DNA of 64,000 bases from positions 310,001 to 374,000 of the forward strand of contig NZ_VCNI01000001.1 of NCBI RefSeq assembly GCF_005937185.1, written 5' to 3'. Shown one piece after another: positions 54,454 through 63,330 of this stretch. Position numbers and translations under genes: made by a program. How positions within the stretch are numbered: the stretch's first letter is position 1; each line of letters begins with the position of its first letter. Under the pieces are notes generated by a model. That model had not been told where the DNA came from. It made no database searches and saw nothing but the letters and a program-made list of their open reading frames with translations. Source of the DNA: Flagellimonas algicola. GTDB taxonomy: Bacteria; Bacteroidota; Bacteroidia; Flavobacteriales; Flavobacteriaceae.

Positions 54454-54830
54454 TAATACATGGTGTTGGGGTTGGCGGATTCTTTTGGAATTTGCTGGAT
54501 GGCATCCCAATGCTCACAGATTTTTCCATTTTCATCAAATCGGAAAAAATCCATGGTCACGTATTGGTCATTGCCCGGCCAGGTTTGGTGGGTGTGCAAG
54601 GCGACCAAATTGCCTTCGGCAATACAACGCACAAATTCGATGGATTTCTCTGGATATTCAGCCTGCATCCGTTCAAAATAGTTGATAAACCCTTGGGTGC
54701 CATCGGCAACATCTGGGTTGTGTTGGATGTATTCCTTTCCAACATATTGCTCAACCGCACCTTTTGGGTCGCCCATATAGGCGGTTTTGTAAAAGGCTAT
54801 GGCGTTTTGTTTGTTTTGTTCTAAATCCAT
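54453..54830 (-). CDS. NTF2-like/SnoaL-type protein
   Basis: This 125-residue protein has MDLEQNKQNAIAFYKTAYMGDPKGAVEQYVG, YIQHNPDVADGTQGFINYF, LVALHTHQTWPGNDQYVTMDFFRFDENGKICEHWDAIQ (in part). This is the SnoaL-like branch of the NTF2 superfamily, with His/Asp placement as in small isomerases or cyclases. It may bind a small ligand. It is coupled to the CMD-like gene downstream by stop/start overlap. Confidence 0.87.
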   Translation of the reverse strand: MDLEQNKQNAIAFYKTAYMGDPKGAVEQYVGKEYIQHNPDVADGTQGFINYFERMQAEYPEKSIEFVRCIAEGNLVALHTHQTWPGNDQYVTMDFFRFDENGKICEHWDAIQQIPKESANPNTMY

Positions 54831-54848
54831 ATTTATATGTTTATATAT

Positions 54849-55044
54849 CGTCAGTTCGAGTAGGTTTTTGATAGAAAATCGTGTCGAGAACTCATTTGGC
54901 CAAGCTCGTCAACCCGCCTGCCGGACGGGCAGGTTCGAGTTTTTCCAAAGGAAAAGTATCGAGAATGAGGGATTTGCCATATAAAATTCTTGTTTCCGAT
55001 ACAATTTTTTCAGCGATAAACTGAAAAAATCACTCAAACTGACG
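54849..55044. repeat. inverted-repeat (MITE/REP-like) element between genes
   Basis: The ends are imperfect inverted repeats: CGTCAGTTCGAGTAGGTTTT at 54849-54868 and, inverted, CGTCAGTTTGAGTGATTTTT at 55044-55025. The motif GTTCGAG-N-GTGTCGAGAA occurs at 54854-54891 and again at 54933-54965 (GTTCGAG...GTATCGAGAA); a diverged inverted copy is at 54992-55044. A small hairpin CCTGCC/GGCAGG lies at about 54917-54933. No open reading frame exists inside. Similar TTCGAG/TATCGAGAA repeats are, from memory, common between genes in Flavobacteriaceae. Confidence 0.65.
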
Positions 55045-55063
55045 AATTTCAATAAATAAGCTG

Positions 55064-55924
55064 TCAAAGAATATTTCTAATATCCGTCCAATTGATCAAT
55101 TGAATGTCATCCTTGGCAATTTGAGCCTTGGCAAAATCGCTGGTAAAAAAATCAAAATCTATCTGTCGCCATTCCGAACCAAAGTTAGGATGGTTCACCG
55201 TAACCCCCTGCATTTCCTGTTCGTCAAAAGCTGGATGAATCAAGATTACGTTGAAGCCTTCTACCAAGTCATCAAAAACACCTGCGTAATAGTCCCACAA
55301 TTGACCCTTTTCAAAATACGAAATATCCCCAATGTGGACTTTGTCCACTGGAATAGCCTCGGGTTTTATCGGACTACCTTCATTCAGGCCCACCATATCG
55401 GATAATTCACGACTACGCTGTACAGGAAGCTTGTAATGCAGTCCCAATTCCTTATAGACTTCAAATAAATCAGGGCGACTTCCCACACTATACATGTGCG
55501 AATCCAAATGGGAAGGGGAGAGGTCGTAGGCGAGGAACTTTTCAATTTGGGCGGTGAGTTCCTTGCGGACATCTTCGGCGGTGGCATGTTCCCGAACTTG
55601 TTCCCTTTTTTTATAGAAATGCCCATTGGAATCTATCAGGGAAGGTACTTCAGAAACGGGCAACACGGGGCCAAACTTATAGTTTTCCCATTCGCAAGTG
55701 AGGGTAAGGTGCACCCCATGGTCAAACTGAAGATTTTGTTTTGTCCACTGCGCCATTTCGTAAAACCAAGGGCAGGGCACCATAATGCTACAGGAGTTTA
55801 CAAGACCATTTTGCAAAGATTGCATTGTGGCCATATTCTCTGAATGGGAGAGTCCAGCGTCATCAGCATGAATCATCAAAAGTTTGGTGTTGGCTGGGTA
55901 ACCTAATTTTTGGGCGAGGTTCAT
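55064..55924 (-). CDS. ChbG/YdjC-family carbohydrate deacetylase
   Basis: This 286-residue protein begins with ATG at 55924. [22 protein letters not shown] (metal-binding Asp-Asp), [31 protein letters not shown] and VILIHPAFD are the YdjC/ChbG features with the His and Asp metal ligands. The family removes acetyl groups from chito-oligosaccharides in known members. No chitinase is in the window, so the glycan is unknown. Confidence 0.88.
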   Translation of the reverse strand: MNLAQKLGYPANTKLLMIHADDAGLSHSENMATMQSLQNGLVNSCSIMVPCPWFYEMAQWTKQNLQFDHGVHLTLTCEWENYKFGPVLPVSEVPSLIDSNGHFYKKREQVREHATAEDVRKELTAQIEKFLAYDLSPSHLDSHMYSVGSRPDLFEVYKELGLHYKLPVQRSRELSDMVGLNEGSPIKPEAIPVDKVHIGDISYFEKGQLWDYYAGVFDDLVEGFNVILIHPAFDEQEMQGVTVNHPNFGSEWRQIDFDFFTSDFAKAQIAKDDIQLINWTDIRNIL

Positions 55925-55960
55925 TCGGTTAATTTTGAATGATGAATTATGGATTTTGAA

Positions 55961-56101
55961 TTATCTCAATGCTTGTTTAGAGGCAATGATATCTTTTATT
56001 GTCCGCTTGCTTATCCCACTATTAAGTCCTTTTTCAATTTCCATCTTCAATTTCACAAGAGCTTTGTCCCCATAAGGATAATTTTCTGATTTCATTTTCA
56101 T
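55961..56101 (-). CDS. 46-residue ParD/RHH-antitoxin-like protein, no toxin beside it
   Basis: A short frame on the minus strand has ATG at 56101 and TAA at 55961. It encodes MKMKSENYPYGDKALVKLKM, followed by EIEKGLNSGISKRTIKDIIA and SKQALR. The GLNSGISKRTIKDII segment resembles the C-terminal part of ParD-type antitoxins (E.GL.SGIS.RT..EI). The N-terminal ribbon-helix-helix part is missing or very short, so it may be a remnant or a mini-antitoxin. The nearest neighbour, the XRE regulator, is separate; no ParE toxin is seen. A second Met at residue 3 is an alternative start. Confidence 0.5.
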   Translation of the reverse strand: MKMKSENYPYGDKALVKLKMEIEKGLNSGISKRTIKDIIASKQALR

Positions 56102-56187
56102 ATCATTTATTTTTCAGTTTAATAAATCCTTCTTTTAGCTTGATAAAAATTGTGCTAACAGACCTGTTGGAATTGTATTGCGATGAA

Positions 56188-56397
56188 TTAGGATTTTGTA
56201 GAAACAAGAAGCTCCCTGATATCCACATCAAGGAATTTTGCAATCTGGTACAAATTTTCAACCGAAGGTTGTACATCATTTGTGCACCAACGAGATACGG
56301 TCTGCTCAGTTTTATCTAGGTGTTTTGCCAACGCTTTGGAGGTCACATCTTTCTCTGCAAGTACTGCTTTAATGCGATTGTAATTTATTTTATCCAT
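56188..56397 (-). CDS. XRE-family helix-turn-helix regulator
   Basis: This 69-residue protein has an HTH of lambda-repressor type: VTSKALAKHLDKTEQTVSRWCTND (first and recognition helices, in part), then PSVENLYQIAKFLDVDIRELL. It has no sensor domain. Regulators of this size are often part of toxin-antitoxin or phage-defence pairs; none is visible beside it except the ParD-like mini-gene downstream. Confidence 0.88.
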   Translation of the reverse strand: MDKINYNRIKAVLAEKDVTSKALAKHLDKTEQTVSRWCTNDVQPSVENLYQIAKFLDVDIRELLVSTKS

Positions 56398-56559
56398 AGA
56401 GGAAGTCTACACTTGGGATTCTAAATATACATCCTCCAGAATTTTCGAATTCACATTATAATTAACATTTAAAATTCATAATTAAACATTAAAAATAATA
56501 AAATATACATATAAAGTTAATTAATTACTATATTTAAAAAATATCCCAAATCAAATATT

Positions 56560-56751
56560 ATGCGCAAAAAAATGACCAAGGCCGATTTACAAGCCCTTGT
56601 GGATGCCCAACAGAAAAATCTAAGTATGCTGCACGGACTTTTTATTTCCCTTAGACAGCAAAACGAAATCTTGCACCATACCAATGTGAAGTTACGGGAG
56701 GAGGTTTTGGAGTTGAAGGAGAAATACAGCTTAAATAATGGTAAAAGGTGA
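56560..56751 (+). CDS. small coiled-coil hypothetical protein
   Basis: This 63-residue protein is basic at its N-terminus (MRKKMTKADLQALVDAQQKN) and has heptad-like spacing of Leu/Val in LSMLHGLFISLRQQNEILHHTNVKLREEVLELKEKY (parts), which suggests a coiled coil. No family is recognised. It converges with the MORN/TPR gene, two bases apart. Confidence 0.55.
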   Translation: MRKKMTKADLQALVDAQQKNLSMLHGLFISLRQQNEILHHTNVKLREEVLELKEKYSLNNGKR

Positions 56752-56753
56752 TT

Positions 56754-57938
56754 TTATTCAGGGCAATACTTTCCCAGAGCTTCTATAACCATCCAATTAT
56801 TGTCACCTAACGAAATGGCTTTTTCAATATCCTTGCAGATTTTATTCAAATCGGATTCAGGAATTTCGGCTGATTTAGATGTCATAACTGTCACCTCTTT
56901 GGTTTTCATTAAAGCTCGGTTGTCTTGAAACTCATATTTTCTGATGAGGGCAAAGGCTCGATTGGCATATGCGTTGGTGAAATGGGGTTCTATCTCCAAG
57001 ACTTTATTGAAGTCCAGAATCGCTTTATCAAATTCTAAATTGTTCAGAAATGCCGTTCCCCTAGCGAAATAGCCATCGACCCAATTTGGTTTGACCTCAA
57101 TACACTTCGAATATTTCTTTATAGCATATTTAAATTCGCCTTGTTTATAATAGTTCTGTCCTTGTTTATAAGCTTCATATACCTTATCGGTGTCCTTATT
57201 TTTTTGATAAACTCCATTTTTATAAGTGACTTTACCTTTTAGTTCCCCTGTTGAATAATAGGAGACGGATGTGCCATCCATGTTTCCATTTTCATCAAAA
57301 GTAGATTGTTGTTTAAGCTGCCCATTGGGATGATACATTTCCCAAACACCTATTTTTTTACCATTTTTCATGATTCCCTTTTGAATCAATGTCCCATCTT
57401 CCGAAAAATGTTGCTCCAATCCATTGGAAATTCCATGTTCATATTCTATTTCATCCGATATATTACCATTGAGGTGATACATTAAACGTTTGCCCTTAAG
57501 CCTACCATTGAAGAGGGTACCCTCTCCCTGTTTTGAACCATCCAGATAATAGTCTATAAACCGACCTGAATATGGCTCTTGGCTGTCTTTAAAATACCAA
57601 ACTCCGTTTGTTTTGATCATTAGATTGGTGGTAGGAATGGTTTTAATACTGTCAGGTCTCTGAGCATACTTTTTTGTGAACACATATATTATTCCATCTA
57701 AATTGGGATAGCCCAAATTGGCGATGTGTTGTTTGTCTTTTAGGGTCTCAACACGATCTATTTGCTCTTGGGTTAAAGTTCCGAACCCCTCTTTTGGTTC
57801 TTCAATTATCGGTACTGAATCCACCACATAGAGCATATTTTCTTGGGAATTCTGACCGAGCAGAACCGATATATTTACTAGGAAAAAAAGGTTGAAAATT
57901 TTCAGCTTGTCCAAAATTGTTCTGATGTTATTGGGCAT
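56754..57938 (-). CDS. secreted MORN-repeat plus TPR protein
   Basis: This 394-residue protein has a signal peptide (KIFNLFFLVNISVLLGQNS), then several MORN-type repeats (GRFIDYYLDGSKQGEGTLFNGRLKGKRLMYHLNGN; GVWEMYHPNGQLKQQSTFDENGNMDGTSVSYYSTGELKG, given by their N-G and Y-x-N-G marks, residues about 120-255). About three TPRs follow near 268-345 (QNYYKQGEFKYAIKKYSKCIEVKPNWVDGY). Such proteins are exported scaffolds of unknown role; MORN proteins of this kind are called YwqK-like in databases. Confidence 0.8.
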   Translation of the reverse strand: MPNNIRTILDKLKIFNLFFLVNISVLLGQNSQENMLYVVDSVPIIEEPKEGFGTLTQEQIDRVETLKDKQHIANLGYPNLDGIIYVFTKKYAQRPDSIKTIPTTNLMIKTNGVWYFKDSQEPYSGRFIDYYLDGSKQGEGTLFNGRLKGKRLMYHLNGNISDEIEYEHGISNGLEQHFSEDGTLIQKGIMKNGKKIGVWEMYHPNGQLKQQSTFDENGNMDGTSVSYYSTGELKGKVTYKNGVYQKNKDTDKVYEAYKQGQNYYKQGEFKYAIKKYSKCIEVKPNWVDGYFARGTAFLNNLEFDKAILDFNKVLEIEPHFTNAYANRAFALIRKYEFQDNRALMKTKEVTVMTSKSAEIPESDLNKICKDIEKAISLGDNNWMVIEALGKYCPE

Positions 57939-57960
57939 AAATATTTAAATCATTCAACAT

Positions 57961-58968
57961 TTATTTAGTTTTCTCCACCAAACTCCCATCTGGGTATTGG
58001 GCAAACCGCCCTTTATCCTGATCATGCACATTATCGGGGTAGGGCCAGGGCCAGCCACCAAACTGGGTCAGACGGTATTCCTCCATAGCCTGTTGGATTT
58101 CCTCTTCGGTGTTCATTACAAAGGGGCCATATTTGGCCACGGGCTCATCTATAGGTTGCCCTTGTAACATTAAAAAATGGGCTTTCTCAGAACCGATTTT
58201 GATGGTTACTTCTTGGAATGGATCTAACGCAATTCCAAAATTGGGATTCACCTTTCGGTCGCCAATAAAAATTTCGGAACCTTCGTAAAAATAAAGTGTC
58301 CGTGTAGCCAAGGAGCCTATTTTGGGCAAGGTGTATTCCGTTTCCGCATCCACATGAATGTTCCAAATGGCCACTTCGTGTTCGTTTTTGGCCGCCCAGG
58401 AATTTGGTGCCGGGTCATTGGCTTGGGTGCCCTTGTAGTTGCCTGCAATTACTTTTACATGTGCATTGCCCTCGTCAATAACGGGAATATCCTCGTGCCA
58501 AAGCATTTTAAAATGGGGTTCCACAAATTTATCGGCCTTGGGCAGGTTCAACCAAATTTGGAACAGTTCCAATGGATTGTCCTTATCTGTGTTGAGCAAA
58601 GGGAACATTTCGGAATGTTGTACGCCACGGCCTGCCGTCATCCACTGCACATCGCCTTGACCAAAGCGCCCAGCAGCGCCCAAGGAATCGGAATGATCGC
58701 AAAAGCCTTTGTTGACTATGGTGATGGTTTCAAATCCGCGATGGGGGTGGTATGGAAAACCTGGAATGGTCTGCCCGTGGTACATGCGCCACCCATCTTT
58801 AATGGTAAAATCGTTACCGATATTTCTACCCTCCAACAGTTTTGGATCCGGGCCCAATTCTCCGTTACCCTTTGGGTAATGATCCAAATGGTACACACAG
58901 AATAAAAATGGGTCTTGGGTCTGCCAAGGGAAACCCAAGGGGAAAGTTTGTAAAATAGGATCTGGCAT
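57961..58968 (-). CDS. pirin family protein
   Basis: This 335-residue bicupin has YHPHRGFETITIVNKG (metal-binding His-x-His and Glu), QWMTAGRGVQHSEMF, FQIWLNLPKADKFVEP and a second cupin with LYFYEGSEIFIGDRKV. Some pirins cleave quercetin and some regulate transcription or metabolic enzymes; the function cannot be picked here. The C-terminal part (QAMEEYRLTQFGGWPWP) is usual for long bacterial pirins. Confidence 0.9.
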   Translation of the reverse strand: MPDPILQTFPLGFPWQTQDPFLFCVYHLDHYPKGNGELGPDPKLLEGRNIGNDFTIKDGWRMYHGQTIPGFPYHPHRGFETITIVNKGFCDHSDSLGAAGRFGQGDVQWMTAGRGVQHSEMFPLLNTDKDNPLELFQIWLNLPKADKFVEPHFKMLWHEDIPVIDEGNAHVKVIAGNYKGTQANDPAPNSWAAKNEHEVAIWNIHVDAETEYTLPKIGSLATRTLYFYEGSEIFIGDRKVNPNFGIALDPFQEVTIKIGSEKAHFLMLQGQPIDEPVAKYGPFVMNTEEEIQQAMEEYRLTQFGGWPWPYPDNVHDQDKGRFAQYPDGSLVEKTK

Positions 58969-59027
58969 AGCTTTTTTTATTTGGTTCTATTGTCTTCTTG
59001 AGCGTGAGCGAAAGATCTCAGCTAGGG

Positions 59028-59921
59028 TTAATTGTGTTTTGCGTCATTGATTTCAATCCAATAGCCCTCAGGGTCTTGGAGGTATATTTGAAGAACGCCA
59101 TCCGTGCGATGATCGCTAATGCGTCCTTCTTTTCCCTTCCAATCATAAAAGGGCACTTCTTTTTCTTTTAAATGCGATATGAGGTCTTCCAAGTTTTGGG
59201 TGGACAGGCATAGGTGCAAGCTCTTATCCCTTTCAAAATCCTTAAATTCTTCCCTAATCAAATGTAATTGGGTATGTCCGGCAATGCGGAACCAACGACG
59301 ATTGGGATTGTTTCCTGGGAACGGGATTTCTTCCAGTTTTAGAACATCCCGGTAATAATCACCCATAGTCCCAATGTCCTTTACGGGGATGGCCTTATGG
59401 TCAAACTTAAAGTCAAAACCAGCTTTGGGAACTGCTTTAAATTGGGTTTTCAGATACACCTGTTTCCATTCCCCATTGTCATAACTTCCGATGGTCAGAT
59501 TATAGGTGTTGTCATCAACGTACTCCCAAATATCAGTCACCACAGACTTTCCATAATCGTAGGTATAAATTAAATCCTTGCCCTTGGCTACAACAGTCCC
59601 TTTGGTTACTCCTCCAAAAACATCGAATTCCCAGAACTTTATAGTTCCAGAATCTTTGTCATATTTACGAATCCCATGATTCCTGGGGCCGTAGGTAGTC
59701 CGTTCTTGGTTGGTATGCCCATCGGCCTCTGCAATTACAAGCACGTTGTTTATGTCGTATCTAAAAGTAATGTCTTGCTTAAAGACTGAACCATCTCCCC
59801 AGTTTCCTTCCGCACTCCAAGTTTTTCCAATAAAGGGGTCAAACATGGATAAGTGGTTTTCCTGACCTTGCAAGTGTAGTAAGCCTGCAAAAAGCAGGCT
59901 TAACAATGTGATTTTTTTCAT
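59028..59921 (-). CDS. secreted calycin-like plus VOC (glyoxalase-fold) fusion protein
   Basis: The protein has about 297 residues from the ATG at 59921 (MKKITLLSLLFAGLLHLQGQ, a signal peptide); the frame before it lies in the upstream gene. The N-terminal half (about 20-165) looks like a calycin-type beta barrel (MFDPFIGKTWSAEGNW; IKFWEFDVFGGVTKGTVV). The C-terminal half is a VOC domain (FDHKAIPVKDIGTMGDYYRDVLKLEEIPFP; HLCLSTQNLEDLISHLKEKEV; LQIYLQDPEGYWIEINDA) with the usual His and Glu metal sites. Function unknown; seven bases separate it from the amidohydrolase gene. Confidence 0.78.
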   Translation of the reverse strand: MKKITLLSLLFAGLLHLQGQENHLSMFDPFIGKTWSAEGNWGDGSVFKQDITFRYDINNVLVIAEADGHTNQERTTYGPRNHGIRKYDKDSGTIKFWEFDVFGGVTKGTVVAKGKDLIYTYDYGKSVVTDIWEYVDDNTYNLTIGSYDNGEWKQVYLKTQFKAVPKAGFDFKFDHKAIPVKDIGTMGDYYRDVLKLEEIPFPGNNPNRRWFRIAGHTQLHLIREEFKDFERDKSLHLCLSTQNLEDLISHLKEKEVPFYDWKGKEGRISDHRTDGVLQIYLQDPEGYWIEINDAKHN

Positions 59922-59928
59922 TTGGTTT

Positions 59929-61356
59929 TTAGTTGTTTCCAATAGGGGGAGGACCATCTATCATGGCCTCGTATTTTTCATCCCCTTTTCGGGTTTTAAA
60001 TTCCTCCTTGACCTTAGTTACCAGTTTTGGATTTTCGAATAGATCTGCCATGGTCATGGCCATAGCCTTGGTGGCGTAGACCATTCCTTTATGTCCAATA
60101 CTCATTCCGCCACAGGCTACCACCGCCCAAGAATGCCAAGGCGTATCTTTGGGAGCCACGGTAACACTAAGATTGATGTTGGGAACATTCCAGCTTACAT
60201 CCCCCACATCAGTAGAACCACCTCCAGGATTCTTTTCCGTTTCCCTTAGAGGTTCAATCTTACTGTCCATGCCTACTTCAGGTTTTCCGGTGGCTTTTTG
60301 TATACCTTTTCCGAAAGCAATTTCTTCTTCGGTATAGGTGATTGGCCCTAGCAATTCCAAGTTTTTTTGCATGATTTCACCTCCTGCACGATTTACAAGT
60401 ACTTCGTAAATTCCAGAAACCAACGAGATTTTATAATCCACATCGGCCATGATGGCAGCGCCCTCGGCCATTTTCTTGACCCGTTCATAGGTGGGAAGCA
60501 TTACTTTTCTTTTGGGATCACGAACCCTTACCCAAATTTTGGAATAATCTGGAACCACATTCACGACCTGTCCACCATCCTGTATATGGTAATGGATACG
60601 AGAGGTAGGTTTGATATGCTCACGGTAATAGTTCATTCCGGTAGTGTAAAGCTCAAGTGCATCAGAGGCACTACGTCCGTTCCAAGGGTCGGCTGAGGCA
60701 TGAGCTGCCTGACCATAAAACTCCACGATAAAATCAATAAGGGATAATCCACTTTGTACATCGGCTTCAATATTGGCTCCAGGATGCCAGCTCACGTTTA
60801 CGTCTACATCGTCCCAGAGTCCAGCTTCTACCATCCAAACCTTGGCAAAATACTTTTCCTCGGCAGGGGTACCCAAAAACTTAACGGTGCCTTGGAGTTT
60901 ACCAGATTCAATTTGTTCTTTAATAGCGATGGCGGCACCCAAACTAGCAGCACCAAACATATTATGGCCACACCCATGTCCCGGAGCTCCATCGATTCTG
61001 GGATCCTTGGTAGGCACTGTTTTTTGCGACAGGCCGGGAAGGGCATCAAACTCACCCAAAACACTAATGACCGGCTTACCGGAGCCATAGGTAGCGGTGA
61101 AGGCAGTGGGAATATCAGCAACGCCACGAGTGACTTTAAGTCCTTTTTTTTCAGCATAATCCGCAAGAACTTCTGCAGATTGGGATTCATTGAAAGCTGT
61201 TTCGGCCAAGGCCCAAATGGAATCGCTTATTTGGATTAGATTTTCTTTATGATTTTCCACGGATGCCACAATGGCTTTTTTAGTGGAATTCATTTTTTGT
61301 GCATTTAGGCTTACGGAAAGCAAACCAAGTAACACAAGGGTAGAGAGTTGTTTCAT
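59929..61356 (-). CDS. exported M20-family amidohydrolase (aminoacyl/aminobenzoyl-glutamate hydrolase type)
   Basis: The protein has about 475 residues from the ATG at 61356 (MKQLSTLVLLGLLSVSLNAQ, a signal peptide). GHGCGHNMFGAASLGAAIAI has the metal-binding His, FLGTPAEE the catalytic Glu region, and DVNVSWHPG and GQAAHASADPWNG the AbgB-like dimerisation and His elements. STDVGDVSWNVPNI gives further metal ligands. It cleaves an amide bond of an N-acyl amino acid or peptide. The export signal places it in the periplasm or outside. It precedes the calycin-VOC gene in one transcript. Confidence 0.88.
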   Translation of the reverse strand: MKQLSTLVLLGLLSVSLNAQKMNSTKKAIVASVENHKENLIQISDSIWALAETAFNESQSAEVLADYAEKKGLKVTRGVADIPTAFTATYGSGKPVISVLGEFDALPGLSQKTVPTKDPRIDGAPGHGCGHNMFGAASLGAAIAIKEQIESGKLQGTVKFLGTPAEEKYFAKVWMVEAGLWDDVDVNVSWHPGANIEADVQSGLSLIDFIVEFYGQAAHASADPWNGRSASDALELYTTGMNYYREHIKPTSRIHYHIQDGGQVVNVVPDYSKIWVRVRDPKRKVMLPTYERVKKMAEGAAIMADVDYKISLVSGIYEVLVNRAGGEIMQKNLELLGPITYTEEEIAFGKGIQKATGKPEVGMDSKIEPLRETEKNPGGGSTDVGDVSWNVPNINLSVTVAPKDTPWHSWAVVACGGMSIGHKGMVYATKAMAMTMADLFENPKLVTKVKEEFKTRKGDEKYEAMIDGPPPIGNN

Positions 61357-61466
61357 TATAGTGATATTTGAATTAGTCCAATGGTAAATTTCAGCTGGTA
61401 GTCCCAAGCTAAAAAGATGGTCTATCCGTTAGGATATAAACGAATACTAAAAATACTGAAAAAGCA

Positions 61467-62774
61467 TTAACCGACCGCCGCTTTATACACTTTTAGACAG
61501 CGCTCTCTGGCCATTTGATGATTCACCATTTCTGGGGGATAGCTAAGTTCTTGAAATTCAGGCACCCATTTTTTAATATACTTCCCTTGTGCATCAAATT
61601 TGGTAAGCTGATGTGTGGGATTGAAAATCCGGAAATAGGGAGCGGCATCTACCCCGGAACCTGCAGCCCATTGCCAATTGCCCACATTGCTGGCCAATTC
61701 ATAGTCCAATAGTTTAAGGGCAAAATAGGCTTCTCCCCAACGCCAGTCAATCAACAGATGTTTGCATAAAAAACTGGCCACTACCATCCGAACCCGGTTG
61801 TGCATGTATCCTGTGGAATTTAGTTGCCGCATACCAGCATCCACCAGTACATACCCGGTTTTTCCTGTTTTCCAAAGATTAAACTCGGCTTCGCTGTTTC
61901 GCCATGAAATATTATCATATTTGGGTTTAAAAGCTTTGGTGACGGTGTGTGGAAAGTGCCATAGAATCTGCATAAAAAATTCACGCCAAATAAGCTCGCT
62001 TAAAAAGGTCTTGTTTTCTGATTTTATGGCTGCCCGCACAACCTCTCGGACGGATATGGTTCCAAACCTTAAATGGGGGCCGAGTCGGGAAGTACCTTTA
62101 TCCAAGGATGGAATATTTCGGGTTTCCTCGTAGTTGTTGATTATACCTTCATCCAGAATAAAATCCGCTACTTGCATCTTGGAACGTTCAAAACCAAGAG
62201 CGTCCAAATCAAGGAACGGAAGTCCTTCTGATTCATAGAACTTGTGGATATTATCGGAATCGTACTTTTTTAAATGTACAGATGGATTGAAAAGCGCCAT
62301 CCACCGTCTTTTATAAGGCGTGTAAACTTTGTAGGGGAGTCCACCTCCATTACGTATCTCGTCCTTTTCAAAAATGACCTGGTCTTTATAGGTTTTGAAA
62401 GCTACCTTATGCTGATGTAGTAAGTCCTTAATTTCTTGATCTCGTTTTACGGCATAAAGCTCGTAGTCATGGTTGGTGAATACCGAGTTTATTGGATACT
62501 TTTTGAGTAGTGCGTCAAAAACTTCCGTGGGATTACCATGGTAAATACCAATACCGCTGTTATGATGGTTGTTTAACTCACGATTTAGTTGACACAATTG
62601 GTCGTGAATGAAAGTCACCCGGGCATCGGCTTTGGGCAGTGCATCCAATATTTCGGTGTCAAATATGAATATAGGTAATACACGCAATCCACTTTCAAGG
62701 GCATGGTATAAGCCTGTATTATCTTCCAGACGCAGGTCACGCCTAAACCAAAATATGGCAATGGACTCACTCAT
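61467..62774 (-). CDS. cryptochrome/deoxyribodipyrimidine photolyase family protein
   Basis: This 435-residue flavoprotein has an N-terminal photolyase domain (AIFWFRRDLRLEDNTGLYHAL) and a C-terminal FAD domain: GTSRLGPHLRFGTIS, LIWREFFMQILWHFP, GYVLVDAGMRQLNSTGYMHNRVRM, LLDYELASNVGNWQWAAGSGVDAAPYFRIFNP (in part). The Trp and Asn of the DNA/FAD site are kept, so it is likely a CPD photolyase repairing UV damage, though a cryptochrome-like sensor is possible. A SRPBCC-domain gene lies directly upstream. Confidence 0.93.
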   Translation of the reverse strand: MSESIAIFWFRRDLRLEDNTGLYHALESGLRVLPIFIFDTEILDALPKADARVTFIHDQLCQLNRELNNHHNSGIGIYHGNPTEVFDALLKKYPINSVFTNHDYELYAVKRDQEIKDLLHQHKVAFKTYKDQVIFEKDEIRNGGGLPYKVYTPYKRRWMALFNPSVHLKKYDSDNIHKFYESEGLPFLDLDALGFERSKMQVADFILDEGIINNYEETRNIPSLDKGTSRLGPHLRFGTISVREVVRAAIKSENKTFLSELIWREFFMQILWHFPHTVTKAFKPKYDNISWRNSEAEFNLWKTGKTGYVLVDAGMRQLNSTGYMHNRVRMVVASFLCKHLLIDWRWGEAYFALKLLDYELASNVGNWQWAAGSGVDAAPYFRIFNPTHQLTKFDAQGKYIKKWVPEFQELSYPPEMVNHQMARERCLKVYKAAVG

Positions 62775-62827
62775 TAGTACGAATTAACAATTGGTTGGCT
62801 TAGCGATATAACTTTCGGGGTAAAGTG

Positions 62828-63325
62828 CTAAACAGTTTTTAAAACCAAGAATTGGTCGTCGGTTTGGGGTTCACCGAATAAATTTTCCAGCTTTTGCTTG
62901 CGATATTCAAAAATCTGGTTCAGTTGCCGTTTGATAAATAGAGAATGCATCAATTCACCAATAAACCCAAAAGGCAGTGCGTAATCCACAATATCTTCCA
63001 TTAGGACACCATTTCCGTGTTCTTTGATAAAATGTTTGTGATGCCAAAATGCATAAGGCCCACGGCGTTGCTCATCCACAAAATAATGACCATGTTCCAT
63101 ATGCGTAATTTCGGTTACCCAACGCACCTTGAAGTAGGGGAAGGGTCTAACGGTATATGAAATGATTTGACCTGGAAACATTGGCCTATCGGTACCCGAA
63201 AGAATCTTGAAATCCATGTGTGATGGGGTAATGGAACTGAGATTTTCAGGATTGGAAAGAAATTCCCAAGCTTCCATCAAACTGATGGGAAGAAACTGTT
63301 TTGAATGGAGCTTATGTAATTGCAT
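62828..63325 (-). CDS. SRPBCC (polyketide-cyclase/START-like) protein
   Basis: The protein has about 165 residues from the ATG at 63325 (MQLHKLHSKQFLPISLMEAWEF); the frame continues upstream to 63376, but a -7 box lies inside that part. SNPENLSSITPSHMDF, YTVRPFPYFKVRWVTEITHM, YFVDEQRRGPYAFWHHKHFI and DYALPFGFIGEL are typical of an SRPBCC ligand-binding fold. Ligand unknown. It often sits next to photolyases in related bacteria, in my recollection, which would tie it to light or pigment stress. Confidence 0.83.
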   Translation of the reverse strand: MQLHKLHSKQFLPISLMEAWEFLSNPENLSSITPSHMDFKILSGTDRPMFPGQIISYTVRPFPYFKVRWVTEITHMEHGHYFVDEQRRGPYAFWHHKHFIKEHGNGVLMEDIVDYALPFGFIGELMHSLFIKRQLNQIFEYRKQKLENLFGEPQTDDQFLVLKTV

Positions 63326-63330
63326 AATAT

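Noticed and set aside
54454..54510. N-terminal extension of the CMD-like protein
   Set aside because: The extra residues (MGCHPANSKR...) overlap the NTF2-like gene in another frame and do not belong to the family.
58354..58905. 183-residue plus-strand frame opposite pirin
   Set aside because: It is antisense to conserved pirin motifs and has no own features.
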